Part shown: positions 1 through 9,762 of the stretch, in pieces
Layout: each line of letters starts with the position of its first letter
How positions within the stretch are numbered: the stretch's first letter is position 1
Assembly (NCBI GenBank): GCA_030849065.1
Contig: JASAON010001658.1
Span: 62,001-126,000, forward strand
Reading direction: 5' to 3'
DNA: 64,000 nucleotides
Origin: Jaenimonas drosophilae
Lineage: Eukaryota > Euglenozoa > Kinetoplastea > Trypanosomatida > Trypanosomatidae
Made by a program: the position numbers and the translations under genes
Notes under the pieces: model-generated
The model's input: only the letters and a program-made list of their open reading frames with translations
The model's database searches: none
What the model was told of the DNA's origin: nothing

Positions 1-80
1 TGCACTGGTGCTGTATTGCTGCTAGCATCACCACCTATATGATTGTACTACACCAACACTCACACACATTGATCTTGTCT

Positions 81-103
81 CACTCTCCTTTTGTTCTGAA
101 TAG
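81..103 (+). promoter_or_regulatory. Probable spliced-leader acceptor of the first gene
   Basis: Pyrimidine-rich sequence ending in AATAG; the AG is at 102-103, 35 bases before ATG 139. Confidence 0.55.
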
Positions 104-138
104 GCACTGTTCCTGGTAAACCCAGAGTATTGATAGCT

Positions 139-1065
139 ATGGATCGGCTAACCATTCCACGTCATGCCTCCATTCTTGTTCAGCCCGTGAACATGGAGGA
201 CTACCCAGACTATGCTATATTGTCTGTGGCTAACAACCGACCTGGACTGGCACTGCTGGAGTACGAGGTCACTCGTGGAATCCGCTATGCCGCCATCACA
301 GGCTATGCCCTCTCCGTGGCCTACTTCTACGGCGTTCATCGTCTACGGCTGCCATTCTCGGAGCGTCCTCTTGCCAAGCTTCACCACTTCTTTTACCCTA
401 GCGCGGCGTATAGCACCCCAGTCGGGGCGGTACTGGGTGGGCTCCACTGCGCCTCTGTGACGACGATGGAGGTGGAGGAGGGGAGGATGCAACAGCGGTT
501 AGATCAGGAGTTATCAGCCGCTCGAGACACCATGGCTCATTACGAACATCGTCAGCAGCAAGCATTGAAGTACCTTTCTGAAGCCTACGGCGAAACACGT
601 CTGCGGTTGTGGAAGGCTGCCCATCGTACATGTCAATGGCTCGGCCACCCCCTCGTCCCTCCGTCCAATGGCGTGGTGGGGGAGCTTCCCGCGAGCATTG
701 GCAACCAGATTCAGCGCGTCGGACTTTCCCGTTCACGCAGCTCGGTGGACGAGTGGCTCATCCCTGGAAGTGTTAGCTGGATCTCCAGGAACACCACCGT
801 CCACGACCCGCACTTCTACGACAACGGACGCTACTCCAAGGGCCAGATGGATGTGCTCGTGAGTGAGGTGATGCAACGTCGTAGCTCCCCTGTGGAGGAC
901 AGGTGGCTGCGCACGGCAGCGCGCTTTGCCTTCATGGGTGCCTGTGGAACCGTACTCACGTGGAACTCAGGTGGGGCGCTCTACCGCCTCAGCATGGGCG
1001 TGGGTCTTGGTGTGACCGTTGCGTCCGTCGTTTCCTCCGCACGGCTCGACGAACTGGGGGAGTAG
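139..1065 (+). CDS. Hypothetical membrane protein
   Basis: This 308-residue protein is not recognised. The frame opens upstream with a non-ATG codon, but the first ATG is at 139, 36 bases after an AG (102-103) that follows a pyrimidine-rich stretch, so 139 is chosen. A hydrophobic, aromatic-rich segment lies at about residues 48-68. A charged, probably helical Glu/Gln/Arg-rich stretch follows at about 110-165. A Gly/Ala/Val-rich hydrophobic segment at about 262-298 ends just before an acidic tail. The two hydrophobic segments suggest an integral membrane protein with a central helical domain. No catalytic motif or clear signal peptide is seen. It is the first gene of the plus-strand run in this window. 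The coding call is fairly safe because of its length and the acceptor-like site; the function is unknown. Confidence 0.75.
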   Translation: MDRLTIPRHASILVQPVNMEDYPDYAILSVANNRPGLALLEYEVTRGIRYAAITGYALSVAYFYGVHRLRLPFSERPLAKLHHFFYPSAAYSTPVGAVLGGLHCASVTTMEVEEGRMQQRLDQELSAARDTMAHYEHRQQQALKYLSEAYGETRLRLWKAAHRTCQWLGHPLVPPSNGVVGELPASIGNQIQRVGLSRSRSSVDEWLIPGSVSWISRNTTVHDPHFYDNGRYSKGQMDVLVSEVMQRRSSPVEDRWLRTAARFAFMGACGTVLTWNSGGALYRLSMGVGLGVTVASVVSSARLDELGE

Positions 1066-1356
1066 CCAACGTGGCCACACCCCTTCTGACTAAACCCCTC
1101 TCGTCACAACAATGGCTTCCACCCTGAGTTGGTCAATGATCACTCTCACTATGAGATTTGATGGAGATTTGCCGTGTTGTGCATGTCGTACTCAATCCAA
1201 CTGTTGCTTCTGTTCCTTGCGTTGGTAAAGGTTGGTTGCTCATCATCGACGACCGCGTGAGTAAAAGTGTGGGTGAGTGTGCGTGTGTGGTTCGAACAAA
1301 CGTTCCACTGACCCATTTGCTGCGTTTAGGTGAAAGGCTGCCCCCACTCCTTCATC

Positions 1357-2853
1357 ATGGACGATGCTAGCGACTCCATCATTGCCATAGTCCGAGCCCT
1401 CATCCTCGCCGCTCCGCCGGGACACCTTCCTCAAGTAGTGGCCCACTTGGCGGAGGTGGTGAATGACGATGAGCTCCTCGGTGATGTGTACCCTCCTCTC
1501 TGTCTCGAGTACCTACAGCAACATGGTGCGGTTCTTCTACTCCCCGTCAGTCGTCTCAAGGGACCGTCGTTTGCAGCCCTTACACCAGCTCCAGGTCACA
1601 ACTACGTGAGGATCGTGGCATCCAACCTCACGTCTCTCGCCACATGGATTCGACGCATCGCGGAGCTTCCGGATGTGGAGCGTGCACGATACTTGGGCAT
1701 GGACGCAGGTGGTGCAAATGAGGGTGATGGCGCGCTGGTGTGGTCACTCCTCGACCCGGAAGCCCAGCTCGCGGAGGAGGTGGAGGCATATTTTCACGAT
1801 CGCCGCTGTATCGACGTGGGTGAGGACGAGGTGCGGTACGACGTGGAGGCATGCGCAGGTTGCACAAGTGGCGATGCACAGGAAGAGGAGAGCGGCAACC
1901 TCTTTGCGGACCTCGTCGAGTGTTTTGGCTTTGAGCACTTGGATAGCGTCTTCTTCAGCCTTCGTGATGGAATTTATGTGGAGGTGGACCCGGTGGAGGG
2001 GCGCTGTCTTCGTGTGATTCCCTTTGCGTCGCATGAGGAGGGGAGTGGGAGCTCCTCGTTGCCCCTTCCACCAATCCTGCGATGTATTGAAACGCAACGG
2101 TTCGCCAATGTAGGGATGCCGCTCCTTCCATCTCCATCATCAGCCGAGGCTGTGCTGCAGACGTACGCAGAGGAGCGTTTTGGTACTGGAGGTAAGACAG
2201 CGGGCAGCTTTCCTCGTCGTGCCACATTCCTTCCGGTTCATTCACCGGAGGAGGCCAATGACGGAGACGATTTGCCAAAGGCTGTGGCGAGGCAGTTTGC
2301 TGAACGACGTCAGTGTGACGCCGCCACCGCAGTTGTGGCTTACCCATCCACCAGCACCCATGATGAAGGTGCCACCAGCAGACCAGCTTTATCCATGTCA
2401 CTGGTGGCCGCCTGGACTCGGCCTGGACTTGGCTGGACCGCACGCTGGCATTCAGACTACCGCCTCGCTGTGGGGCCAGAGATTCGCACATCCTTGCAAG
2501 GAGCCACCTCCGTCCACATCTTCTTCTCCGACGCCACGCCCCATCCTGAGGCACTGTCTGGACTCCCAACTGACCACTCAACGTCGATGCACTACACCAC
2601 GAGCTTAGACTTAGTGGCCACTCCAGTGCGCGATGAGAATGGCGCATCTCCCAGCCTGCCGTTGTGGCTGGATGTGTTGGCCACGCATGAACGACGTGTG
2701 CAGGATGAGCTGACGCGGACTGTTTCCTCCACACAGAGAAACTTGTTGGCGCCCATGTGGCCATCGCGGATGGATGGGTGCCTCGCCAATCTTCGGCGCG
2801 AAACGCCGGTTGTGGGTTCTTCATTTCCAGTTACCACCAAGGTAGCTCAGTGA
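1357..2853 (+). CDS. F-actin-capping protein subunit alpha (CapZ alpha)
   Basis: CapZ alpha pairs with a beta subunit to cap actin filament barbed ends. Residues about 11-40 match the family N-terminus: hydrophobic residues, then APPG, then a helix and NDDELL, like the APPGEF...LLNND block of CapZ alpha. Near the C-terminus, from about residue 360, a W-x-x-x-W beta strand is followed by an IHIFF-like strand, then a long helix and an LRR-x-x-PV motif, in the family order. At 498 residues it is far longer than the usual ~286; the extra length is a central Glu/Asp- and Ser/Pro-rich region. ATG 1357 is chosen over the upstream GTG because it is the first ATG after an AG at 1328-1329. The assignment rests on the two conserved ends. 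The beta subunit is not in this window. Confidence 0.72.
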   Translation: MDDASDSIIAIVRALILAAPPGHLPQVVAHLAEVVNDDELLGDVYPPLCLEYLQQHGAVLLLPVSRLKGPSFAALTPAPGHNYVRIVASNLTSLATWIRRIAELPDVERARYLGMDAGGANEGDGALVWSLLDPEAQLAEEVEAYFHDRRCIDVGEDEVRYDVEACAGCTSGDAQEEESGNLFADLVECFGFEHLDSVFFSLRDGIYVEVDPVEGRCLRVIPFASHEEGSGSSSLPLPPILRCIETQRFANVGMPLLPSPSSAEAVLQTYAEERFGTGGKTAGSFPRRATFLPVHSPEEANDGDDLPKAVARQFAERRQCDAATAVVAYPSTSTHDEGATSRPALSMSLVAAWTRPGLGWTARWHSDYRLAVGPEIRTSLQGATSVHIFFSDATPHPEALSGLPTDHSTSMHYTTSLDLVATPVRDENGASPSLPLWLDVLATHERRVQDELTRTVSSTQRNLLAPMWPSRMDGCLANLRRETPVVGSSFPVTTKVAQ

Positions 2854-3043
2854 CTGAGTGGAGTCGCACCATCCGCATGATGATCAGCTTTGGACGAGGT
2901 CCTTCATGGATGGGCCAAGTTGTATCTGCTTCTCCCTGAGAGATCTCGTCGAACACTGCAGCGTTGACGTGACGCAGTGCTACCAACTGGTGTGATGATG
3001 CCCTTCCTTATACTTGTACCTTTGTCTGCTTCAGCTAGACACA

Positions 3044-3973
3044 ATGTTAGTGCCGAGGTCTGTGCCGCTGTCCATCCTGTCTCGCCGCCGGTGGCTCGCA
3101 GCAGCAGTACAGAGTACATGCTTTGGTGTGCAGCGTGGCTATGGAAGTAGCACACAAACTACTGCCACGACATCACCTCCAGAAAAACAAACATTTGTGC
3201 AGCAGTTGCCTGCAGGAGTGTACCACAGCGGAAATGGGCCCACATTCCACGTTGGCTGTCGAGCGGTGGATGATGATGGTCGTCCCATCACCCTTCTGCG
3301 CCACAACAACGCCTCCACCGACAGCACCTCCTTGGTTAGGACCCTTCCTCCTCTCACACATGATTATGTGGCCAATCATCCAAACATGATACGATCCTAC
3401 ACAGTGGTGGACTCCACCGCGATGGAGGAGCACCTTCAGCAGGTTATGACACCGCATCTCTGCCCATCAGACAGAGGCCCCGTGGCAACTTCATCAATAG
3501 TGGCAGCACGGCTGCAAATACCTGCAGCGTGTGGCTACGAGACTTTCATGGATCGAGAGCTCCATGGGCATCTTGCCAAGGTTCATGAGGAGCTTCAACC
3601 GCTGTTGGTGGAGAAGGCGGCGGTGGATGCGGTGGTGGATCGATGGATTTACCCAGGTCTGAAGTACATGAGCGCGGCGGGGCTCGTGGGCATGTTTGTG
3701 GTGTATGTCCGCTGGGTGTTTGTGATCTTTGACTGGAACTTAATTGAACCAGTGACGTACTTCCTTGGCTACACCGCCACCACGGTAGCGGGCATGGCAT
3801 ACCACTACTTTTACAGCGCCGGCAGTGACTACACGGCCAAGGATGTGCTGACGCTCGTTGCCAAGAAGCAGGCCACGTGGCTGTACCGTCGCAAGAAGGT
3901 TGATGTTGCCCGCATTGAGCTTCTTCAGAAACGTGCCGGGGATATCGAACGCGCTTTGCGCAGGTGTCGATGA
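3044..3973 (+). CDS. Mitochondrial calcium uniporter (MCU) family subunit with altered pore motif
   Basis: MCU proteins form the Ca2+ channel of the inner mitochondrial membrane. The first ~36 residues of this 309-residue protein are rich in Arg, Ser and Leu and lack acidic residues, typical of a mitochondrial presequence. A long soluble part is followed by two transmembrane helices (about 207-229 and 237-258) joined by W231-N-L-I-E-P-V-T-Y-F. This is the MCU signature W-D-x-M-E-P-V-T-Y-F, but the first acidic pore residue is Asn (N232) while E235 remains. A basic, helical tail follows. Known trypanosomatid channels are hetero-oligomers of several MCU paralogues, so this may be a regulatory subunit; that role is inference. 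ATG 3044 follows an AG at 3033-3034 by 9 bases. Confidence 0.88.
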   Translation: MLVPRSVPLSILSRRRWLAAAVQSTCFGVQRGYGSSTQTTATTSPPEKQTFVQQLPAGVYHSGNGPTFHVGCRAVDDDGRPITLLRHNNASTDSTSLVRTLPPLTHDYVANHPNMIRSYTVVDSTAMEEHLQQVMTPHLCPSDRGPVATSSIVAARLQIPAACGYETFMDRELHGHLAKVHEELQPLLVEKAAVDAVVDRWIYPGLKYMSAAGLVGMFVVYVRWVFVIFDWNLIEPVTYFLGYTATTVAGMAYHYFYSAGSDYTAKDVLTLVAKKQATWLYRRKKVDVARIELLQKRAGDIERALRRCR

Positions 3974-4360
3974 CTACTCTGACCAAACAGCTCAATTCGC
4001 ATTGAATCACCCCCCATGACGTTCGGCTGAGACGCGTTGATGGATGCTTCATGTGCGTACCTCCACTTCTGTTTCACCCTCATCCCTTTCTTGCTGGCAG
4101 GACGACACAAGGAGGAGCTATCTTCTCTCTCTGTCGGCCATATTAACGCGCCACAACAGCGCCATAGAAGAGAAAAAAAGAACACATTACAAGCCAAGCT
4201 TAACCCTGTTGCTGAAGTCTCATAGAAGAAGAAAGAACAGCACACCCCATAGAAGATCCACTGTGCTTTCACCTGCTGTGTAACAACCAAGGACTTCCTG
4301 TTTTCTGTTCTGGTTGTTCCTTGGCTCACTCTTTGAATTGAATCCAGACTTACACGGCAC
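3974..4360 (+). other. Intergenic region
   Basis: 3' UTR of the MCU-like gene plus 5' UTR of the next gene. It has an A/G-rich stretch around 4165-4250 and a pyrimidine-rich tract at about 4293-4336 with an AG near 4348, a plausible splice acceptor for the next gene. Only short, non-convincing ORFs are present. Confidence 0.6.
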
Positions 4361-5236
4361 ATGCATACTGTACGTTTGTGTGCTACACCCATTTCCTCCC
4401 CCTCTTCCTCCGCCTCGCGCATGTCCTCCAACCGCCGCAACGGCCCAGCCCAACCTGTTCGCAAGAAGGGAAGCGTCCCCAACTACAATGAGCTCCTCAT
4501 TCAACAGGAGCAGCAACATTCACCTCCACCAACCGACCCCACTCCTGCACATACCGTTATTGCCCATAAGCAGTACCAACAACAACAATCCTCCCTGAGC
4601 CCTTCCAACGCGGGCACAATGGCTCTGGGTGGTGCCAACAACACCAGTGGCTTTGTGCCAGCTGGTCAGCCCTACACCCACTCCCCTGCCAACCCCGTGG
4701 GCGGCTACGCGAGCCCTTCAACCTATGCCCACTCCATGACAAGCACCTCCACCAACGGGTCGCCTCCCCAGGCGGAGTTCATGGAAGGGCCGTTACCACC
4801 CGAGGTACGTGAGATTATCGCCACCTCGTGCAAGGACCTCCCGTCTGCAGAGGAGGCGGAGCGCCAAGCACGACGGCTATTGAGCACCACGCGGCGGGTG
4901 AAGGTCTACCGCGATGAACTGCAGGCGGCCAACGCCGAGGTTGGGGATCTCGAGGCGGTGGTGCAGAAGCACGATTTTGTCTGTCATGCGCTGAGACAGG
5001 AAAGCTCCGACATCGATGCCAAGGTTGCCCAGCTTCTTCACGAGAAGCAACTGTGTGAAGCCCAACTCCAACAGGAGGGCACTCAGAAGGCACGCCAACA
5101 AGATAAGTTGGCGGTTGCCCGTCAACGCGTCGCGGTACTCCGACGCACGGTGGATAACATCACACAGGAAACCCAAAACGGATACTTCGTACTCCGACAG
5201 TTGGTCCCCAATCTCCACATTGACAACTACTCATGA
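4361..5236 (+). CDS. Hypothetical protein: disordered N-terminus, C-terminal coiled coil
   Basis: A 291-residue protein I cannot name. Residues ~1-145 are rich in Ser, Pro, Gln, Asn and Thr and look disordered. From ~146 to the end the sequence is charged and helical, with Gln/Glu/Arg-rich heptad-like spacing typical of a coiled coil, ending in a short hydrophobic tail. Two starts are possible: ATG 4361, 12 bases beyond an AG, or ATG 4421, which opens with M-S-S-N-R-R and directly follows a pyrimidine-rich stretch that lacks its own AG. I chose 4361 because the only acceptor-like AG lies upstream of it. It precedes another small protein and an LRR protein; a structural role is possible but unproven. 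Confidence 0.7.
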   Translation: MHTVRLCATPISSPSSSASRMSSNRRNGPAQPVRKKGSVPNYNELLIQQEQQHSPPPTDPTPAHTVIAHKQYQQQQSSLSPSNAGTMALGGANNTSGFVPAGQPYTHSPANPVGGYASPSTYAHSMTSTSTNGSPPQAEFMEGPLPPEVREIIATSCKDLPSAEEAERQARRLLSTTRRVKVYRDELQAANAEVGDLEAVVQKHDFVCHALRQESSDIDAKVAQLLHEKQLCEAQLQQEGTQKARQQDKLAVARQRVAVLRRTVDNITQETQNGYFVLRQLVPNLHIDNYS

Positions 5237-5527
5237 ATTTCTTCTTTTGTTTTCTGGTATGACCTACTTCTTGTGGTGTACGTAGCTCGCGGCAGTTGGC
5301 TACGTGGAACGCCTGCTGCCGACTTTCAACCCCCTCACTCGACATTCAAATGAATATGCATCGTGCCTTGGCAACGTGCTGTTCGCTGTATGAGTCAGCG
5401 TAACCATTAGTACCCTACCACTAATGCTTTCCTTCCTGTTTCTTTTTTTGCTACTCGGATGATGTTGCTCTCCGAAAAAGGAGGCTAGGACAGCATAGAA
5501 ACCAAACAACATCAACGCTCACTCATC

Positions 5528-6211
5528 ATGCAAACTGACTTCGATAGTGTAGAGGCAGAGCTGAAGGAGATTGACGCCGACTTTGCCTCTGGCCGCATGA
5601 ATGCCTTTGGCACAGCGCATCAGCACGAGGGATTTATACGAGAGCTCCACCACATTGCCGATCTAGAGGCTCAGGTGTTCTATAAGAACTGTGCCATTCT
5701 GCAGAGCTGCAATGACAAGGGCCACTCCCTCACCAAGGACATGTTTCATAGCGCACAGGAACCTCCAGCGGTGCCACGTCCCACCCTGACGACCGCCGCA
5801 TCCTCCTCCAGCGGGCATTTAGAGGGCAGTTTTCGGATTGGTGAGAGCATGCGCTTCTCCTTTCCATTCCCTGGAGGTAATGGCCAAGGAACCCGCCACG
5901 AGGATCCTAGCCCGATGGAGGGCACGCGGTCGGAGTTGGGCGGTGGCGGTGCTGGTGGAGGTGGCGGTGGGACGCATACCAACGCCCTCTCCGATGATGT
6001 GTTTGATGATATCAGCACACATTTTCAGAACCTGGAGCGGGAATTTGGGGCCCTGGGCGACAACCTTCGTCTCATCTCCCGACACGTGAAGCAGCTCAAC
6101 GACATGACGGAAGGTGCCAGCAGCTCGGTGGGGTTCAACACGAGCTTCCCAGCCAACTTCGCGGCAAACGCGGGGGCAAGCGTTGGGCCGGATTTCATGA
6201 CGACGGCGTGA
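5528..6211 (+). CDS. Hypothetical protein with Gly-rich linker and two helical segments
   Basis: A 227-residue protein of unknown function. The first ~75 residues are acidic and helical. A Pro/Ser/Gly-rich linker follows, with a Gly tract (about residues 138-147). A second amphipathic helical block lies at ~150-197, then a Ser/Asn/Ala/Phe-rich tail with spaced aromatic residues. The ATG at 5528 is the first in frame; a pyrimidine-rich tract with a T7 run lies about 80 bases upstream (around 5433-5453). The helical blocks and low-complexity linker suggest a scaffold or assembly protein. No enzymatic motif is visible. Confidence 0.7.
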   Translation: MQTDFDSVEAELKEIDADFASGRMNAFGTAHQHEGFIRELHHIADLEAQVFYKNCAILQSCNDKGHSLTKDMFHSAQEPPAVPRPTLTTAASSSSGHLEGSFRIGESMRFSFPFPGGNGQGTRHEDPSPMEGTRSELGGGGAGGGGGGTHTNALSDDVFDDISTHFQNLEREFGALGDNLRLISRHVKQLNDMTEGASSSVGFNTSFPANFAANAGASVGPDFMTTA

Positions 6212-6542
6212 GAAGCAAGACGTGCGTTGGAATGCCCTGTACACTTTCGAAGCAATCTTCTGCCCGTCTGACGCAATCTTCCTCTTTGCAATCCGTGTGC
6301 TGTTGCTTGCACTGAAGAATGCTCCATTTCTCATTTCTCATTGTCTACGTACTTTACTTTACCCTACCACGCACAGGGCATCGGTCAATCTCCCCATTTG
6401 CTGGGGGTCGGCGGGTCCCATTCTCTGCGCAGGAATATATCTTCCAAGCTCAACACAACAATAGTACCGCTTCTTTTTTCTAGTTTCCTTTTTTTCTTCT
6501 TCTTCGTAGACGTTGCTATCCTCCTCTGTCGCTGTGCAAACG
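6212..6542 (+). promoter_or_regulatory. Intergenic region with strong trans-splice acceptor
   Basis: The tract at 6470-6507 is almost pure pyrimidine and contains two AGs, at 6482-6483 and 6508-6509. The second lies 33 bases before the LRR gene's ATG. This is the classic kinetoplastid spliced-leader acceptor layout. Nothing else is seen in the gap. Confidence 0.65.
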
Positions 6543-9074
6543 ATGCCCTTTCCAGGGTTTGGATCCTTCCGCAAGCCGAGCTCAGCCTCGAATACAACAG
6601 CCCCCTCCTCGGGAGGCACCCGACCTGGTGCATCCTTCAACAATGCGCCACGTCCACCCGCCCTCAGTCGCCAACCCTCCAATCTCAGCCGCCAACCCTC
6701 CAATCTTGGCCGCCAACCCTCTAACCTTGGGGCGCTTAACTCTGGTCGTCATGGCGCAAATTATGCCCCTCCACGTCCACCAACGGGAACCCGACCAGGG
6801 GCCAAGGGCATGCCCGGCCTACCAACGGGAGGAACGGTAATGCCGAGCAACATGACCAGCCGACGGCCAAGCAATGCCATGTCAGGGAACCGCCAGGCCA
6901 TGGAGAGCCAACTCAAACAACTAGAAGCGCAGCTGGCGGCACATATGGAGGAACAAAAGCAGCTTTCTGCCCAACTTCAACAACGGCAGGAGGATCGTCG
7001 CAACACCATCTTCAAAAAGGAGCTCGATGCCATTCATCAGCACCTCAGCGGTCAAATGAGCAATGCCAAGCTCTACCACTATAACATCGAGACAGCCATG
7101 ATTGCCTCTCAGCAGGCGGAGTTGGCCAAATACGAGGGTGCGACGCACAAGGCTGCTGAACGACGGGCACTGGCCGCGAGCTACCTGCCCAATACCAACC
7201 AACCAGGTGGGGCTGCGGCCGCCTCACAGGCACCCAAATTTACGCCTGAGTATTCCTACCGCACCTTAGACACCAACGCCATCCATTACGCCAAGGAGAG
7301 CGAGCGGATCCAGACGCGACGGAAGGATGACGCCTGGACAGCGGCAGCGGGAACCAACGTGGCTGTGAGAGATGCCAACGAGGAGTTCCGCAATCACCCA
7401 GACCGCTACTCCTATGCCCATGCCCTGACCAATCCGGAGTCCACCACCTACATTCAGGGCTATGGCTACTTCTTCCCGCAGGACCCTCACCGTGCCGCGA
7501 GAAGCCAACGCAGCGCCGCCAGCACGTCCCGCAAAACCGCTGACATGTCGTACCTCCCGCCGATATCCGCGGCCGCCCCTACAGTGGAGGATGCGGTGGA
7601 ACCAGAGTTCCAGACCAAGAGCAGCGTGCAAGACTACTGGCTGCTTCAGCAGTTCTTCTTCAAGTCGCTCGCCCCTAACGGGGAGAGTATGCCCAACCTC
7701 CCACGTCTGTGGAAGCGTCTGGGTGGTTTAGAGGACTGGGAGAAATCCATTGATGGCAGAAAAATGCGTTTGTTGTTGTCGCGTGATATGCGCGAAACGT
7801 ACCTCTTGGGACCCGATAGCGAGGTACTTCCAGGCTTTGTGGAGATTGTACTCTCACAGCTTCCGCGGCTCTATGCCCTCAACATGGAGGGATCGCCATA
7901 CACCTTCCGACCGTCAGCGCTCGATTCAGTCTCAAAGATATTTTCTTCTCTCAAGACCATCAATTTTAGCAACACTCTCATCGAGAACACCCAACTGTCA
8001 GCCCTCGTCGATAGCTTAGAAAACCCCAACACGGTGGAGTACATCAATCTGTCGTGGTGCCGCAAACTCACCAACCTTGATGCCTTGGGGAGGCTGCACC
8101 GTCTGAAGCAGGTTCACGCAAGTGGTCTTTCGGGTCTCAAGGACATCTCGTGGGTGTCGCATTGTGCGAAGCACCTGCAGGAGTTGGATGTCTCCCGCTG
8201 CGATGACCTGACCAACTACACCCCCATCATCCAGCTGCGTGCCCTGCTAAAGCTCTACGTGAGCTGCGTGGATGGCCAGGACCTGAAGTGGCTGCACCGC
8301 TGTGAAGGCAATCTACAGGAGTTGTACCTCTCTCATGCCAACTTGGTGGTGGATATCAAACCACTGGGAAGTTTGTTGGCACTTAAGAAGGTCCTCATCG
8401 CTGGTAGCGGCACACTTGACTTGTCTCCCCTCTCCACCTGCATTCACTTGGAGGAGCTGTACCTGTCCGACTGCGACAAGCTCACCGACATGCGTGCACT
8501 GAGCAACCTTCGAGGACTGAAGAAGCTCTTTGTGATTAGCTCCAAACCAGTGAACTTGTCCTGGATTGCAAAGTGTGTTCCGCTAGAGGAACTTTACATT
8601 TGTGATTGCGATGCCCTGGTGGAGATGAAGCCACTCACCAAGCTCACACGGCTCAAGGTTCTGCAGCTCCGTGGCCTCGGGGTGGCTGAAGCGGCGGCAT
8701 GGATTGGTGGATGCAAGAGTCTTACCGAAATTGCTTTGATGGATTGTGAAAAAACCGTGAATCTTGACGGTTTGCACTCACTCACCAACCTTAAGCGGAT
8801 GATTCTCCATGGCCTAGGCATCAACACCGTGAGCTGGATTGAGGGCTGCACGGGACTGGAGGAGCTTGAGATCTCTGATTGTCCCGGGGTGAGTGATGTG
8901 GCATGCTTAAAATCACTCCCACGATTGCGCCACTTTTACTGCTGCGACAACGCTGAAAAGATGGACTTCTCATGGATTCCTGAGAGTAAAACCTTGGTTG
9001 AGATTGCACTCTCGGGCAACCTTCTCAGCAAGCAGAGTGCCGTGTCACTGCGAAAGGCGAAGTGTTTGATGTAA
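6543..9074 (+). CDS. Leucine-rich repeat protein (paralogue of the 14.4 kb LRR gene)
   Basis: An 843-residue protein with three parts. The first ~125 residues are Ser/Pro/Arg/Gly-rich and include three tandem copies of a RQPSNL-type heptad. A Gln/Glu-rich helical segment follows at ~125-230. From ~430 to the end is a long array of LRR units of ~22-24 residues with repeated L-x-x-L-x-V/L-S-x-C-D and SW-I-x-x-C patterns. The LRRs resemble the Cys-containing class used for protein binding. ATG 6543 is chosen over an upstream TTG because it directly follows the acceptor at 6508-6509. The linker before the LRRs and the LRRs themselves match the protein at 14434-16659, so the two are paralogues. 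The function is unknown; a scaffold role is likely. Confidence 0.88.
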   Translation: MPFPGFGSFRKPSSASNTTAPSSGGTRPGASFNNAPRPPALSRQPSNLSRQPSNLGRQPSNLGALNSGRHGANYAPPRPPTGTRPGAKGMPGLPTGGTVMPSNMTSRRPSNAMSGNRQAMESQLKQLEAQLAAHMEEQKQLSAQLQQRQEDRRNTIFKKELDAIHQHLSGQMSNAKLYHYNIETAMIASQQAELAKYEGATHKAAERRALAASYLPNTNQPGGAAAASQAPKFTPEYSYRTLDTNAIHYAKESERIQTRRKDDAWTAAAGTNVAVRDANEEFRNHPDRYSYAHALTNPESTTYIQGYGYFFPQDPHRAARSQRSAASTSRKTADMSYLPPISAAAPTVEDAVEPEFQTKSSVQDYWLLQQFFFKSLAPNGESMPNLPRLWKRLGGLEDWEKSIDGRKMRLLLSRDMRETYLLGPDSEVLPGFVEIVLSQLPRLYALNMEGSPYTFRPSALDSVSKIFSSLKTINFSNTLIENTQLSALVDSLENPNTVEYINLSWCRKLTNLDALGRLHRLKQVHASGLSGLKDISWVSHCAKHLQELDVSRCDDLTNYTPIIQLRALLKLYVSCVDGQDLKWLHRCEGNLQELYLSHANLVVDIKPLGSLLALKKVLIAGSGTLDLSPLSTCIHLEELYLSDCDKLTDMRALSNLRGLKKLFVISSKPVNLSWIAKCVPLEELYICDCDALVEMKPLTKLTRLKVLQLRGLGVAEAAAWIGGCKSLTEIALMDCEKTVNLDGLHSLTNLKRMILHGLGINTVSWIEGCTGLEELEISDCPGVSDVACLKSLPRLRHFYCCDNAEKMDFSWIPESKTLVEIALSGNLLSKQSAVSLRKAKCLM
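6666..6728 (+). repeat. Three tandem 21-bp coding repeats
   Basis: Three adjacent 21-base units (6666-6686, 6687-6707, 6708-6728) differ at only a few positions and encode S/G-R-Q-P-S-N-L heptads in the disordered N-terminus of the LRR protein. The R-x-P-S context could be a basophilic-kinase site; that is inference. Confidence 0.9.
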
Positions 9075-9762
9075 AGAGGCCACACCTTTGCTGTTGGGAC
9101 ATGGTACTGTGGAGTGCGTTTACACTCTACAGCTGCTCTGAAGCGGAGTGAAACTATTTTTTTTTTCTTGTTTCTTTCTTGTTGTTTCGATATAAACATA
9201 TGTGTGTTTTGTTGTGGCAATGCGTGTGGAACGGGCAAAAAGTTGTTCTTCTCATCTCATTTGTCTGGTGAGCGTTGATCTCTTTGTCTGACTTCGTGCG
9301 ATCAAACCACGCCATGTGGAACCAACCCACTACGGAAGCCCTTCACTTCACTTCACTTCACATCACGCGATGCATATGCGTTGAAGAACTCTTCGCAACC
9401 ATGCTTGTGCGTCTCATGAACCTAGAATAGAAATGAGTATCCAATGCTTCGTCTTGATGCTTTCTCTTTCCACTTCTGATGAATAACTTCCGCCCGCACG
9501 TACTACACATCGTGTGTGGTAATGTGCACAACAACACCATACTCACGTGCTGTGCCCATCTCTTCTTCTTCTTCTCTCCACTATTCACTCAGTCTTCATC
9601 GTCACAAACGTGGACGGGAGTCAACCAGCTTAGTTCCCGCAGCCGCTCCCGCTCGTGCATGTGAGTAGACCCTTACAAATCACACACTTATACTGTTGCT
9701 TGATTTACTTGCTCATACACATACACACCCTCACTCACCCAAACCTCCAGGCACCACGACAA
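9075..9762 (+). other. Intergenic region
   Basis: 3' UTR of the LRR gene and 5' region of the Hsp70-like gene. It holds a T-rich run at about 9155-9185, a CTTCA pentamer repeat (9341-9360), a TTC-rich tract at about 9561-9585, and an acceptor-like CCAG ending at 9750, 12 bases before the Hsp70 ATG. No convincing small gene. Confidence 0.6.
9341..9360 (+). repeat. Four tandem CTTCA units
   Basis: A perfect (CTTCA)4 microsatellite in the untranslated spacer. It is pyrimidine-rich on the sense strand and could contribute to acceptor choice, but it is probably a neutral repeat. Confidence 0.9.

Noticed and set aside
1955..2824. 289-codon minus-strand frame inside the CapZ alpha gene
   Set aside because: Antisense to a gene with family motifs and rich in Trp/Ser/Arg, typical of shadow frames.
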